A DNA stretch of 64,000 nt from an uncultured Bacteroidales bacterium (GTDB taxonomy: Bacteria > Bacteroidota > Bacteroidia > Bacteroidales > UBA932), in the NCBI GenBank assembly GCA_905235995.1, contig CAJONI010000026.1:1-64000 (forward strand), written 5' to 3'. Below are positions 45,301 to 52,114 of this stretch, one piece after another. The number at the start of each line of letters is the position of its first letter. Position 1 is the stretch's first letter. Both the position numbers and the translations under genes were made by a program. Below the pieces are notes generated by a model. That model ran no database searches and was not told the origin of the DNA. It saw only the letters and a list, made by a program, of their open reading frames with translations.

Positions 45301-45659
45301 GGACGTTTGTTTTCTATCTGGGCGATGAGGGCCTTGAGTTCATCGAGGTCCATCTTCTCTTCTTCCACGAAGCGCGACACCACGCTTGCGTAGGAATTGT
45401 CGTAAAATTTCTCGACGGTGTCGGAAATCATCCTGTCAGCAAAGCCGTGCTCGTCGACGAGGGCATGGTAGCGGTAGGCGTTGGCGAACCTCTCTCGGCC
45501 CACGTAGCCCTTCTCTTCCAGGAAGCCCACCTGGGTGGCGACGGTGTTGTAGTGTGGCTTCGGGTCCGGGAAATGCTTGAGCAGGTCCTGGATGAACATG
45601 GGCCCGTGGGTCCAGAACATCCGCAGGATCTCATCTTCCTTGGCTGTCAGTTTCTCCAT
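45297..45659 (-). CDS. BlaI/MecI/CopY-family transcriptional repressor
   Basis: Winged-helix repressor of 120 residues. The N-terminal DNA-binding domain (LTAKEDEILRMFWTHGPMFIQDLLKHF, YNTVATQVGFLEEKGYVGRE) shows the family pattern of a recognition helix followed by the wing. The C-terminal helices (about 75-120) form the dimer and protease-cleavage region. It is the first gene of the operon, overlapping the M56 protease gene by 4 bp. A palindrome sits upstream over the promoter, so it most likely represses its own operon. Confidence 0.93.
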   Translation of the reverse strand: MEKLTAKEDEILRMFWTHGPMFIQDLLKHFPDPKPHYNTVATQVGFLEEKGYVGRERFANAYRYHALVDEHGFADRMISDTVEKFYDNSYASVVSRFVEEEKMDLDELKALIAQIENKRP

Positions 45660-45688
45660 TTTGCTTCTCTGCGGGATTGGTCACACCA

Positions 45689-45731
45689 CAAAATTACAAC
45701 ATTTTTTCATAACTCCTAATAATTTTAGGAG
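45689..45731 (-). promoter_or_regulatory. blaI operon promoter with palindromic operator
   Basis: On the minus strand TAATTTTG (45696-45689) is a -7 element 29 bp before the blaI ATG. The perfect palindrome CTCCTAA-N5-TTAGGAG (45713-45731) begins 17 bp upstream of it and covers the place where the -33 element belongs. A bound dimeric BlaI protein would block RNA polymerase. The assignment to BlaI is inference from position and symmetry. Confidence 0.65.
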
Positions 45732-45768
45732 AAAACCGAAAAATTTACGGATGCGGTTTGGTGTATCT

Positions 45769-45908
45769 GCCTCCCCGCTGCGCCGCCCCCTTGGACGCGA
45801 ACGCGATCCAGGCGCCGCTTGATGCTTCTCGCGTCCAGCTTCTTCGGGAATCCGACATGAGGCTGGACGCGAAATGCATGGTATGGACAAACGATGTGGC
45901 TCGCGTCC
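45769..45908 (+). repeat. REP/BIME-like palindromic repeat, copy 1 (140 bp)
   Basis: GC-rich intergenic element, identical at 133 of 140 positions to 47813-47952 and in the same orientation, with no indels. It contains the octamer GGACGCGA/TCGCGTCC four times in alternating orientation, starting at 45793, 45829, 45865 and 45901, exactly 36 bp apart, so adjacent octamers can form hairpins. The middle pair extends to CGCGTCCAGC/GCTGGACGCG. It lies 43 bp beyond the stop of the RAYT-like gene. Confidence 0.85.
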
Positions 45909-45951
45909 GGGAGATTGGATAAAGCAGATGAGCCTGTTCGCATATAAGAAA

Positions 45952-46890
45952 CTACTTCAGGCAGAGGCACCGTTTAAGTTGCGCTTCGGTAGTCTTCTTC
46001 TTCAGCGTCTTCCATAGGTTACGGCTGATGAGGTCGAAAAGGAAGGAGCGTTGTGAAACAGTTGTCTCGTAGATGGTTGCTCCGCGGAAGTATTTCGGGA
46101 GACAGCGTTCGTCTATAAGCTGGCAGAGTTCGAGGTCGGAAATCCGGTTCGGGTCGTGTTTACCATTCTCGTTCTTCAAAAGTTGGGTGAGGTCGAAGTC
46201 AGGCATGCCCTTTTCAAGCAGATCCAGCGTGATAAGAGGGCTTGACGATTTTTCCGCCTGCTGATCCCGGAGCGAGGTCTCGTCGCCTATCCTGTTCATC
46301 TGGTACAGAAAGTTGCGTGGAGTCACATATATGGCTTCTACTTGTGCCACGTCCAGTATGTCTTCCCTCAGAAGCATGCCTGACGCGTCCATCCGAAAAC
46401 TAACTGGGATGTGTACGCCTCGTGGAATATACTTGTATCGCTGGTCGTCAGGCAGTAATGAAATCGGCGACCGCTTTCCGAGTTGGCGTGAGAAATACGC
46501 ATTGGCTGAGCAATACCGATATCCGAAAGGGGTGGAGGAGATGCCGTGGTGAAGTCCCTGCCGATTTACATAGTTGAGGGCAGCCAGAGTGTGGTGATAG
46601 CCTTCTACTTCCAGGATAAATCCGTACTTCTCAGCCAGTCTTCCACGACGCTTGTACTTTGGATTGAAAGACCGGGCATAGGAATAGCGCGCTCGGTACA
46701 GTACTTCTTCCGGGGCATCCGTTTGCAACAATCCATGGAAGTGGGTTGAAGGAAAGCCGTCGGCTAAAAGCCGCGAGTCGGTTTCCAGAGTAGCCAGCGC
46801 CAGGGAATTGAAGCCTCGTACCAGGTCTGCTTCGCTTCGGAACAGGACTTCGTCAGGAGAAGATAGAGAAATGTGATAAGTCTTTCTCAT
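45952..46890 (-). CDS. RAYT-like Y1/HUH transposase (REP-associated tyrosine transposase family)
   Basis: Single-strand DNA transposase-like protein of 312 residues. The N-terminal half follows the Y1_Tnp/RAYT pattern in order: the HUH metal motif as THFHGLLQTD (His50, His52), FNPKYKRRGRLAEKYGFILE (matching the usual RRGHLFQGRFKS block), and the Tyr-bearing helix ALNYVNRQGLHHGI (Tyr107, in place of YIHxNPVRAGLV), then GYRYCSANAYF. The C-terminal 180 residues (about 135-312) are extra compared with classical RAYTs of 150-220 residues and are not recognised. Palindromic repeats next to and near the gene fit a RAYT-REP pair. No terminal inverted repeats of a classical IS are seen. Confidence 0.82.
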   Translation of the reverse strand: MRKTYHISLSSPDEVLFRSEADLVRGFNSLALATLETDSRLLADGFPSTHFHGLLQTDAPEEVLYRARYSYARSFNPKYKRRGRLAEKYGFILEVEGYHHTLAALNYVNRQGLHHGISSTPFGYRYCSANAYFSRQLGKRSPISLLPDDQRYKYIPRGVHIPVSFRMDASGMLLREDILDVAQVEAIYVTPRNFLYQMNRIGDETSLRDQQAEKSSSPLITLDLLEKGMPDFDLTQLLKNENGKHDPNRISDLELCQLIDERCLPKYFRGATIYETTVSQRSFLFDLISRNLWKTLKKKTTEAQLKRCLCLK

Positions 46891-47122
46891 TGCATTTCGT
46901 TTTTTTCATTACACAAATCGTTCGCACTTTTTCGCCCACCGCGTTCTTCCGCATCAGACGAAATGCTTGTCACGAAGGTAAGGAGTTTTCCGCAGAAAAT
47001 GTAAGAAAGACTGATGTTCGAGGGGAAAGTGTCTATATTAATATTCAAAATGTATATAATTGTATGCATTTTGTAAATTAATATATATCTTTGTTGTAGA
47101 AAACAAATAATCAATTCCGACC
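46891..47122. other. AT-rich intergenic region between divergent RAYT and membrane-protein genes
   Basis: 232 bp without a gene. The right half is strongly AT-rich and carries the promoter of the membrane-protein/XRE pair plus an imperfect dyad AAAATG...CATTTT (around 47048-47072) that could be an XRE operator. No convincing promoter was found for the transposase gene. Confidence 0.4.
47086..47093 (+). promoter_or_regulatory. -7 element of the membrane-protein/XRE promoter
   Basis: TATCTTTG matches TAnnTTTG, 29 bp before ATG 47123. Possible -33 TTG at 47060-47062 (spacing 23, slightly long). Confidence 0.6.
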
Positions 47123-47599
47123 ATGAAATCATTAAAAATGCTTCCTTATAGTTGGAAGGTAGTCGGCTGGGTGTTGCTGTCGCTCTGCGTGCTTCTTTTT
47201 TCGGTCTGCTTCAGGGCAATCGCCCATGAACTGTTCTGGACTTCGTACAAACCCGATGCTTTCGGTGCGGGTTGGGCAAGTTTGGTAGTCGAGCTCCTTT
47301 TTTGCATAGCTCCCATACTTATAGCCTTCTCGCAGGAACGGGAAGAGGATGAACGTATTTCCGTCTTCCGACAGCAGGCGCTGGTACGGACGGTCATCCT
47401 CTATGTTATAATCATAATCCTTAGTGCCCTCAGCAACTGGATTCTGTCTCATCTGCTCCAGGACAAAGACACGTTCGTGCATATAATGGTGATAAAGAAA
47501 TATTTTACATCCCTTCCGGCGTTCATCCTGTACTATCTGTTGATTTTCAAAGTATCTTTATGGTCGGATAACAAAAAACTCTTACGCGATGAAGAATAA
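47123..47599 (+). CDS. Four-helix membrane protein, unknown function
   Basis: 158 residues with four hydrophobic segments (about 13-30, 48-66, 88-108, 127-147) and a charged cytoplasmic loop (SQEREEDERISVFRQQ). The layout resembles the small membrane proteins often encoded next to single-domain XRE regulators. No enzyme motif is seen. The stop overlaps the start of the XRE gene by 11 bp, so the two form a coupled pair. Confidence 0.75.
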   Translation: MKSLKMLPYSWKVVGWVLLSLCVLLFSVCFRAIAHELFWTSYKPDAFGAGWASLVVELLFCIAPILIAFSQEREEDERISVFRQQALVRTVILYVIIIILSALSNWILSHLLQDKDTFVHIMVIKKYFTSLPAFILYYLLIFKVSLWSDNKKLLRDEE

Positions 47600-47798
47600 T
47601 ATACGTGTAGAACGTGCGCGTGTACGTATGTCTCAACAAGAGTTGGCCGAAAAGGCTGGTGTCATCCGGCAGACCATCGCTGCCATAGAACAGGGACGCT
47701 TCAATCCCTCCACGGTGCTGGCCCTGAAAATCGCCCATATATTCGGCCTGACCGTGGAACAACTCTTCGAACTGGAAGAATCCGATTGGAATAAATAA
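47589..47798 (+). CDS. Small XRE/Cro-family HTH regulator
   Basis: A 69-residue protein that is almost only a helix-turn-helix domain: RVRMSQQELAEKAGVIRQTIAAIEQGRFNPS is the canonical HTH_3 pattern, followed by IAHIFGLTVEQLFE. No effector domain. It begins inside the end of the membrane-protein gene. In comparable pairs the regulator controls its own operon; that role is inferred. The second REP-like repeat starts 14 bp after the stop. Confidence 0.92.
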   Translation: MKNNIRVERARVRMSQQELAEKAGVIRQTIAAIEQGRFNPSTVLALKIAHIFGLTVEQLFELEESDWNK

Positions 47799-47812
47799 AC
47801 GTTGCCATCCGC

Positions 47813-47952
47813 GCCTCCCCGCTGCGCCGCCCCCTTGGACGCGAACGCGATCCAGGCGCCGCTTGATACTTCTCGCGTCCAGCTTCTTCGGGAATCCGAC
47901 CTGAAGCTGGACGCGAGATCCATGGTATGGACGAACGATGTAGCTCGCGTCC
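47813..47952 (+). repeat. REP/BIME-like palindromic repeat, copy 2 (140 bp)
   Basis: Second copy of the element at 45769-45908, seven substitutions apart. Octamers start at 47837, 47873, 47909 and 47945 (36-bp period). The central hairpin is better than in copy 1: TCTCGCGTCCAGCTTC and GAAGCTGGACGCGAGA form a perfect 16-bp stem. It lies between the convergent stops of the XRE gene and the Ntn hydrolase gene, ending 2 bp from the latter. Confidence 0.85.
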
Positions 47953-47954
47953 AT

Positions 47955-49028
47955 TCATTCTCTTTTCCGTTCGAATTCAAAGTGGAATGGCTTATAGAAG
48001 TGGCGACGGGAGTAGTAGGTGACGGAAGGATGGGTGAGATCCATCACGAGTGTCCAGGCAGTGCCCATGTGCCTGCCCTCACTCGGCGGCAAGGAAACAG
48101 ATGCAATCGTCTGCGTGAGCTGCTGCTTATCCATTACTCCTCCTGAGGCTTTGATCTGGCTGCACAGGAATTCATAGCGGCGGTCTCCTTCCATTAGGCC
48201 GACGTTCAGTTTGGCTTCGCAAAGGTAATGATTGGCAACGACAGCTGACTCCACCACTTCCATCCGGTTGTCCACATACTCGACCACAACGCTTCGGCCG
48301 GTGGCGTCGGAAATGGCATAGTGATGTGCAGCGCCGATGTCGGAGTGCATATCGATTTCACGAAGCAGATCCAGCGCTTCTTCCACGGTGGCAGCGTTTT
48401 TAAGCAGGTAGCAGATGGCAGATGTGGTGGTCAGTGCAGGCTTCCCGCTTTCCTGATTCGTCTGGGTTTTGTCTCCTGCCATCAAGTCTGCGACGGCCAG
48501 TCCTTTCTCATTGATCCCGTCCAGGGCGAAAAACAGTACGGCGAGCGCCATATACTGATTCTTGAGGCCTTCCGGAACCCATCCTTCTCCGAAACCAAAA
48601 AAATTGGTGTTGAAGGTGGTGTAGGTCTCATAGCCCCGCTCGGGGATCGTATGAAGGACGATTCCGGTGACCGAATTGAAATCGAAATTCCTGCCCATCA
48701 GGACTCCGCCTTCAGGAGTATGGACAGTCAGGGCGGAGCAACCGTAGTCCATCGGCCCGGGAGTCCCGGACTTTGGCTGATTAAAGCCTTTGGAGAAGAA
48801 GCGCGTGACGTAAGCCGACAATTCAGCAGCGCTGCGTCCGCCACCGTTCTCCATGAGACCGGCAAAGCCGTCATCTCCTTTATATTCCATATAATACAGT
48901 CCGTCATCCAGCTTCTTTACGGACATCGCACCCTGTTCCAGCGGGTTTGTCTGTGCCCATGCATTCGCTCCGGAAAGCCATGCGGCGGCCAACAAGCCCC
49001 ATAAAATGGTCTTGGCAATCTTTTTCAT
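47955..49028 (-). CDS. Ntn-type linear-amide hydrolase (choloylglycine hydrolase / C45-like family), secreted
   Basis: Secreted 357-residue amidohydrolase. The signal peptide ends near NAWAQT. The candidate nucleophile is Cys in DYGCSALTVH, followed by the family signature GGVLMGRNFDFN (Arg and Asp of the active site) and later GINEKGLAVADLM. Unlike classical penicillin V or bile-salt hydrolases, the Cys is far from the signal cleavage site, so further processing would be needed to expose it, as in acyl-CoA:6-APA acyltransferase-like (C45) members. The substrate is unknown. Last gene of the 49909-47955 operon. Confidence 0.82.
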   Translation of the reverse strand: MKKIAKTILWGLLAAAWLSGANAWAQTNPLEQGAMSVKKLDDGLYYMEYKGDDGFAGLMENGGGRSAAELSAYVTRFFSKGFNQPKSGTPGPMDYGCSALTVHTPEGGVLMGRNFDFNSVTGIVLHTIPERGYETYTTFNTNFFGFGEGWVPEGLKNQYMALAVLFFALDGINEKGLAVADLMAGDKTQTNQESGKPALTTTSAICYLLKNAATVEEALDLLREIDMHSDIGAAHHYAISDATGRSVVVEYVDNRMEVVESAVVANHYLCEAKLNVGLMEGDRRYEFLCSQIKASGGVMDKQQLTQTIASVSLPPSEGRHMGTAWTLVMDLTHPSVTYYSRRHFYKPFHFEFERKRE

Positions 49029-49039
49029 AGTTACTGTGA

Positions 49040-49330
49040 TTATTTACTTGCCGAAAGGTATTCTTTCAGCGCTTCTACATATTGTTTGAAGGCTTCCTGG
49101 CCTGCCGGGGTGATGCGGCAGGTAGTGCGGGGCATCTTTCCCTTGAAGCCTTTTTCCACCGTGATGTAGCCGGCGGCCGTGAGTTTGTCAATCTGCACGC
49201 TGAGGTTCCCAGACGTGGCTCCTGTCTGCTTTTTGAGATAGGTGAAGTCGGCTTCATCCACTCCAGCCAGGATACTCATTACCGCCAGCCGGAGCTCCGA
49301 ATGAAGGAGCGGGTCTAACTTGGGAAACAT
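49040..49330 (-). CDS. Winged-helix transcriptional regulator (HTH_34 type)
   Basis: 96-residue DNA-binding protein with a winged-helix fold: LHSELRLAVMSILAGVDEADFTYLKKQTGATSGNLSVQIDKL gives helices 1-3 and AGYITVEKGFKGKMPRTTCRIT the wing, followed by a dimerisation helix. The closest family is the MarR/ArsR-like HTH_34 group. It sits 3 bp after the membrane protein gene and 11 bp before the hydrolase gene and probably controls this operon. Confidence 0.87.
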   Translation of the reverse strand: MFPKLDPLLHSELRLAVMSILAGVDEADFTYLKKQTGATSGNLSVQIDKLTAAGYITVEKGFKGKMPRTTCRITPAGQEAFKQYVEALKEYLSASK

Positions 49331-49333
49331 AGG

Positions 49334-49909
49334 CTACTTGTACTGAAGTTTCATGATGCTTCCGGTCACAAGCAGCAGAGCGCCACCAAGGGTAAAAATC
49401 AGCAGTTGCGCGTCACCCTTGACCAGCATGGCAAACACCGCCCCGCCGACGCCAAGGAGGAAGCCGCAGATGATGATGGGCCAGTTTTTCAGAAGGACGC
49501 CGGACATACATTCTGCCAGGCCCATGATGATGACGATGATGAGCGTCACGTGCATGGGGACCAGGAAGATTGCGATGGCGCTGAGTGTGATTGCGAATGC
49601 CCCGAAGACGCGCCACACTCCGCTGAGCATCTTGCTCACCTCGTTCTGGGGCATCGCCTTATTATACTTACCCATCAGAGCGGCAAGAGGGTAGCCGATG
49701 GCCGGCATGGCGAACCACAGGAAGTTCCACTGCGGTTTACCTGTAAGATGCCATAATAGATAGATTACAAGGGAAGTAGCGGTGAGCAGTGCTCCCCAAA
49801 GCATGAAGTACTTTGCACTGCCCCGAAGGATATCCTTGCGGCTGTTGTTGAGCGTTTCGGAGATGAGGGCGAGGCTTTCGCTTGCCGTAAGTTCTTTGTT
49901 CTGTTCCAT
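49334..49909 (-). CDS. Polytopic membrane protein, unknown function
   Basis: 191 residues. An amphipathic N-terminal stretch (ASESLALISETLNNSRKDI) is followed by about six hydrophobic helices from residue 33 to the end (for example FMLWGALLTATSLVIYLLWH, TLIIVIIMGLAECMSGVLL). No recognised domain. Such proteins often accompany small winged-helix regulators in Bacteroidota. First gene of the operon behind a near-consensus promoter. Confidence 0.8.
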   Translation of the reverse strand: MEQNKELTASESLALISETLNNSRKDILRGSAKYFMLWGALLTATSLVIYLLWHLTGKPQWNFLWFAMPAIGYPLAALMGKYNKAMPQNEVSKMLSGVWRVFGAFAITLSAIAIFLVPMHVTLIIVIIMGLAECMSGVLLKNWPIIICGFLLGVGGAVFAMLVKGDAQLLIFTLGGALLLVTGSIMKLQYK

Positions 49910-49972
49910 TGTATCAAGTGTTTAGCTGGTTTTGGGTTAAGAACAGCTGCGCAGTCTGCCCTAATCCCGATG

Positions 49973-50004
49973 CAAATATAAACAAGTTTATAATATAAAC
50001 CAAA
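49973..50004 (-). promoter_or_regulatory. Full Bacteroidota-type promoter of the membrane-protein/HTH/hydrolase operon
   Basis: On the minus strand TTTG (50004-50001), a 20-bp spacer and TATATTTG (49980-49973) match the -33/-7 consensus with ideal spacing. The leader is about 60 nt. Confidence 0.8.
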
Positions 50005-50073
50005 TTTATTTGTGATTTTTTTCTCGGGGACCGTCCTTATGGGCTGAAAAGTAATACCTGTCGTTTTTATTAG

Positions 50074-50081
50074 TACATTTG
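50074..50081 (+). promoter_or_regulatory. -7 element of the TerB/DnaJ gene promoter
   Basis: TACATTTG matches TAnnTTTG, 7 bp before ATG 50089. No clear -33 TTTG. The leader would be very short. Confidence 0.55.
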
Positions 50082-50088
50082 CACCATT

Positions 50089-50868
50089 ATGGGAAGAGCG
50101 AAATGGATAGTCGGTTTTCTCGGGTGGGTCGCCTATGGGCCCATCGGAGCTTTGATCGGTTTTGCGCTGGGCGCTGTCGTCGATGCTACTGTAGATATAG
50201 GCAAGCGATTGCCAGGCGGTGATGGCGGCACGGGCTCCGCTTCGGGATGGAGCAGTACTACACGGTCTTTCCAGGGCCGGGAAGGGCAGCGCAACAGTTT
50301 CCTGATCAGCCTGCTGGTGCTCTCATCAGCCGTCATAAAGGCCGACGGCAGGGTGCGGCAGGAGGAACTTGACCATGTCAAGTCGTTCATTCGCAGGAAT
50401 TTCGGCGAAGCGGCCGTCTCCGAGGCAATGCGCATGCTAGAAGGGCTGAACCGTCAGCAGGTCGACATCTATTCTGTCGGTTCGCAGATTGCCTCCAACA
50501 TGAACTATTCGCAGCGGCTGCAGCTCTTCCACTACCTCACCCAGATCGCCGCAGCCGACAAGGATTTCGCAAGGTCTGAAAAAGATGTGCTGGAAGCCAT
50601 CTCATCGGCCATCCGGCTCACTTCGTCCGACGCCGCTTCGGTCATAGCGATGTACTACAAGAGCACCGACTCTGCCTATGCCGTGCTCGAGATTCCTGTC
50701 TCGGCGACGGACGACGAGGTTAAGGCTGCATACCGTCGCATGGCCATGAAAAACCATCCCGACAAGGTGGCTACTCTCGGCCCCGACGTGCAGAGGGCCG
50801 CGGCGGAGAAGTTCCGCAAGGTACAGGAAGCCTACGAGACAATCAAGAAGCAGCGCGGCATGGCCTGA
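50089..50868 (+). CDS. DjlA-like protein: TerB domain plus C-terminal J domain
   Basis: Membrane-associated co-chaperone of 259 residues. The hydrophobic N-terminus (about 6-34, Gly-rich, FLGWVAYGPIGALIGFALGAVV) is followed by a TerB-type helical domain (about 68-175, VIKADGRVRQEELDHVKSFI, AAADKDFARSEKDVL) and a J domain (about 192-255) with the HPD motif in KNHPDKVATL. The J domain would recruit and stimulate DnaK. The order is as in DjlA. Convergent with truB. Confidence 0.92.
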   Translation: MGRAKWIVGFLGWVAYGPIGALIGFALGAVVDATVDIGKRLPGGDGGTGSASGWSSTTRSFQGREGQRNSFLISLLVLSSAVIKADGRVRQEELDHVKSFIRRNFGEAAVSEAMRMLEGLNRQQVDIYSVGSQIASNMNYSQRLQLFHYLTQIAAADKDFARSEKDVLEAISSAIRLTSSDAASVIAMYYKSTDSAYAVLEIPVSATDDEVKAAYRRMAMKNHPDKVATLGPDVQRAAAEKFRKVQEAYETIKKQRGMA

Positions 50869-50888
50869 GCCATGCCTGTCTGCAATCT

Positions 50889-51662
50889 TCAGGCCGGCAG
50901 CCGGAAGTCGCCGGAGGCGGTGCGGCGCAGTGCCGTGAGGTAGGCGCCTGAGCCGAGGGCGAGACCCAGGTCGCGGGCGAGAGAGCGGATGTAGGTGCCG
51001 CGGGAGCAGCGTATGCGGAGCGTCGCGGCAGGACGCGAGCCGTCGCTCGTCGAAGAGGTGTGGTAGTTGTGCACATGGCGCACGACTTCGTCGACCATGT
51101 ATCCGTCGCCTTCCATCACGTTGTGCAAGGTGAAGGATTCCAGCGAGATATCGTAGATTTCTATGCGGTTGGTGCGCAGCTCCACAGCTTCGCCGCTTCG
51201 GGCGTACTCGTAGGCGCGCAGGCCTCCGACGATCTTCGCCGAGAAGACCGGCGGCACCTGGTCCTGGGGACCGAGGAAGGAGGGCAGGGCGGCCCGGACA
51301 CTCTCTTCGGTGATATGTTCGTAAGGAAAATATTGGTCTACAGGCTGTTCCAAGTCATATGAGGCCGTCGTGGCGCCGAATTCCACCGTGGCGACATATT
51401 CCTTTACGGATGCCTGCAGCGATTCGGCTTCCTTGGTGGCCTTGCCGATGCAGACCAGCAGCAGTCCTGTGGCGAGGGGGTCGAGGGTGCCGGCGTGGCC
51501 GACTTTAAGCTTGCGTTCGCCGAAATGCTTTTGCAGCGTGAACTTGCATTTACGCACCAGGTCGGCGGAAGTCCAGCGGTAGGGCTTGTCCAAAGGGAGG
51601 ACGATCCCGCCGGGGTAGTCGGCCAGGTCGTGCGAGAGATGTGACTCGAAGAAGGCTTCCAT
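50889..51662 (-). CDS. truB: tRNA pseudouridine(55) synthase
   Basis: Makes pseudouridine 55 in the T-loop of tRNAs. The catalytic Asp is in HAGTLDPLATGLLL; PYRWTSADLVRKCK and PPVFSAKIVGGLRAYEYAR are family blocks; SRGTYIRSLARDLG is the C-terminal core motif. ATG 51725 in the track overlaps rpiB by 44 bp; ATG 51662 (MEAFFESHL) leaves a 19-bp gap and still keeps the whole family region, so it is preferred. Last gene of the long minus-strand run that starts upstream of murE. Confidence 0.92.
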   Translation of the reverse strand: MEAFFESHLSHDLADYPGGIVLPLDKPYRWTSADLVRKCKFTLQKHFGERKLKVGHAGTLDPLATGLLLVCIGKATKEAESLQASVKEYVATVEFGATTASYDLEQPVDQYFPYEHITEESVRAALPSFLGPQDQVPPVFSAKIVGGLRAYEYARSGEAVELRTNRIEIYDISLESFTLHNVMEGDGYMVDEVVRHVHNYHTSSTSDGSRPAATLRIRCSRGTYIRSLARDLGLALGSGAYLTALRRTASGDFRLPA

Positions 51663-51681
51663 GCCTTCCACGGGGCAGCCG

Positions 51682-52113
51682 TCAAGCACAAGGTATCTTG
51701 GCGATGCGACGGGCGTGTCTTCCACCTTCGAAGGGAGTTTCGAGCCAGGTCCTGGTGATGAGCCGGGCCATGGTGAGGGTGATGAAGCGGGCGGGCAGGA
51801 CGAGGACGTTGGCGTCGTTGTGCTGCGACACGAGGGCTCCTACCTCGCGGTTCCAGGCGAGGCCGGCACGGATGCCTTTGTGGTGGTTGAGGGTCATGGC
51901 CATGCCGTTGCCGGTGCCGCAGAGGGCGATGCCGCGGTCGACTTCACGGGTTTCGACGGCGTTGGCCAGGTCGTGGGCGAAGTCGGCGTAGTCGACGCTG
52001 GCCGTGCCATGCGTCCCATAATCCACGACGGAATACCCTTTCCGTCTGAGATAAGCGATCAATTGCTGTTTATACTCATACCCAGCATGATCCGATGCAA
52101 AACCTATTCTCAT
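51682..52113 (-). CDS. rpiB: Ribose-5-phosphate isomerase B
   Basis: Interconverts ribulose 5-phosphate and ribose 5-phosphate in the pentose phosphate pathway. RpiB/LacAB family: IGFASDHAGYEYK at the start, VVDYGTHG, and the active-site Cys in IALCGTGNGMAMTLN, followed by HHKGIRAGLAW and NDANVLVLPAR. Length 143 is typical. It starts 1 bp after the gltX stop. Besides housekeeping, it would feed pentoses from xylan into central metabolism. Confidence 0.95.
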   Translation of the reverse strand: MRIGFASDHAGYEYKQQLIAYLRRKGYSVVDYGTHGTASVDYADFAHDLANAVETREVDRGIALCGTGNGMAMTLNHHKGIRAGLAWNREVGALVSQHNDANVLVLPARFITLTMARLITRTWLETPFEGGRHARRIAKIPCA

Positions 52114-52114
52114 T

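Noticed and set aside
44032-45659. Beta-lactam resistance locus (blaI-blaR1)
   Set aside because: No beta-lactamase or penicillin-binding sensor domain is present; the protease carries a TonB domain instead and the operon continues with TPR and barrel genes.
45781-45908. CRISPR-like regular array (short repeats at a 36-bp period)
   Set aside because: Only four 8-bp units per copy, alternating in orientation, in two near-identical copies with the same spacers, and no cas genes; this fits a palindromic REP/BIME-type element.
45681-45970. ORFs inside the repeat copies (45681-45890, 45725-45970, 47547-47954, 47633-47980, 47701-47958, 47802-48146)
   Set aside because: They are translations of the palindromic repeat (Arg/Pro/Gly-rich shadows) and run into neighbouring genes.
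50862-50895. GGCCTGA/TCAGGCC inverted repeat between the DjlA-like and truB genes
   Set aside because: Seven-bp arms with a 20-nt loop and no T-tract; likely chance in GC-rich sequence.
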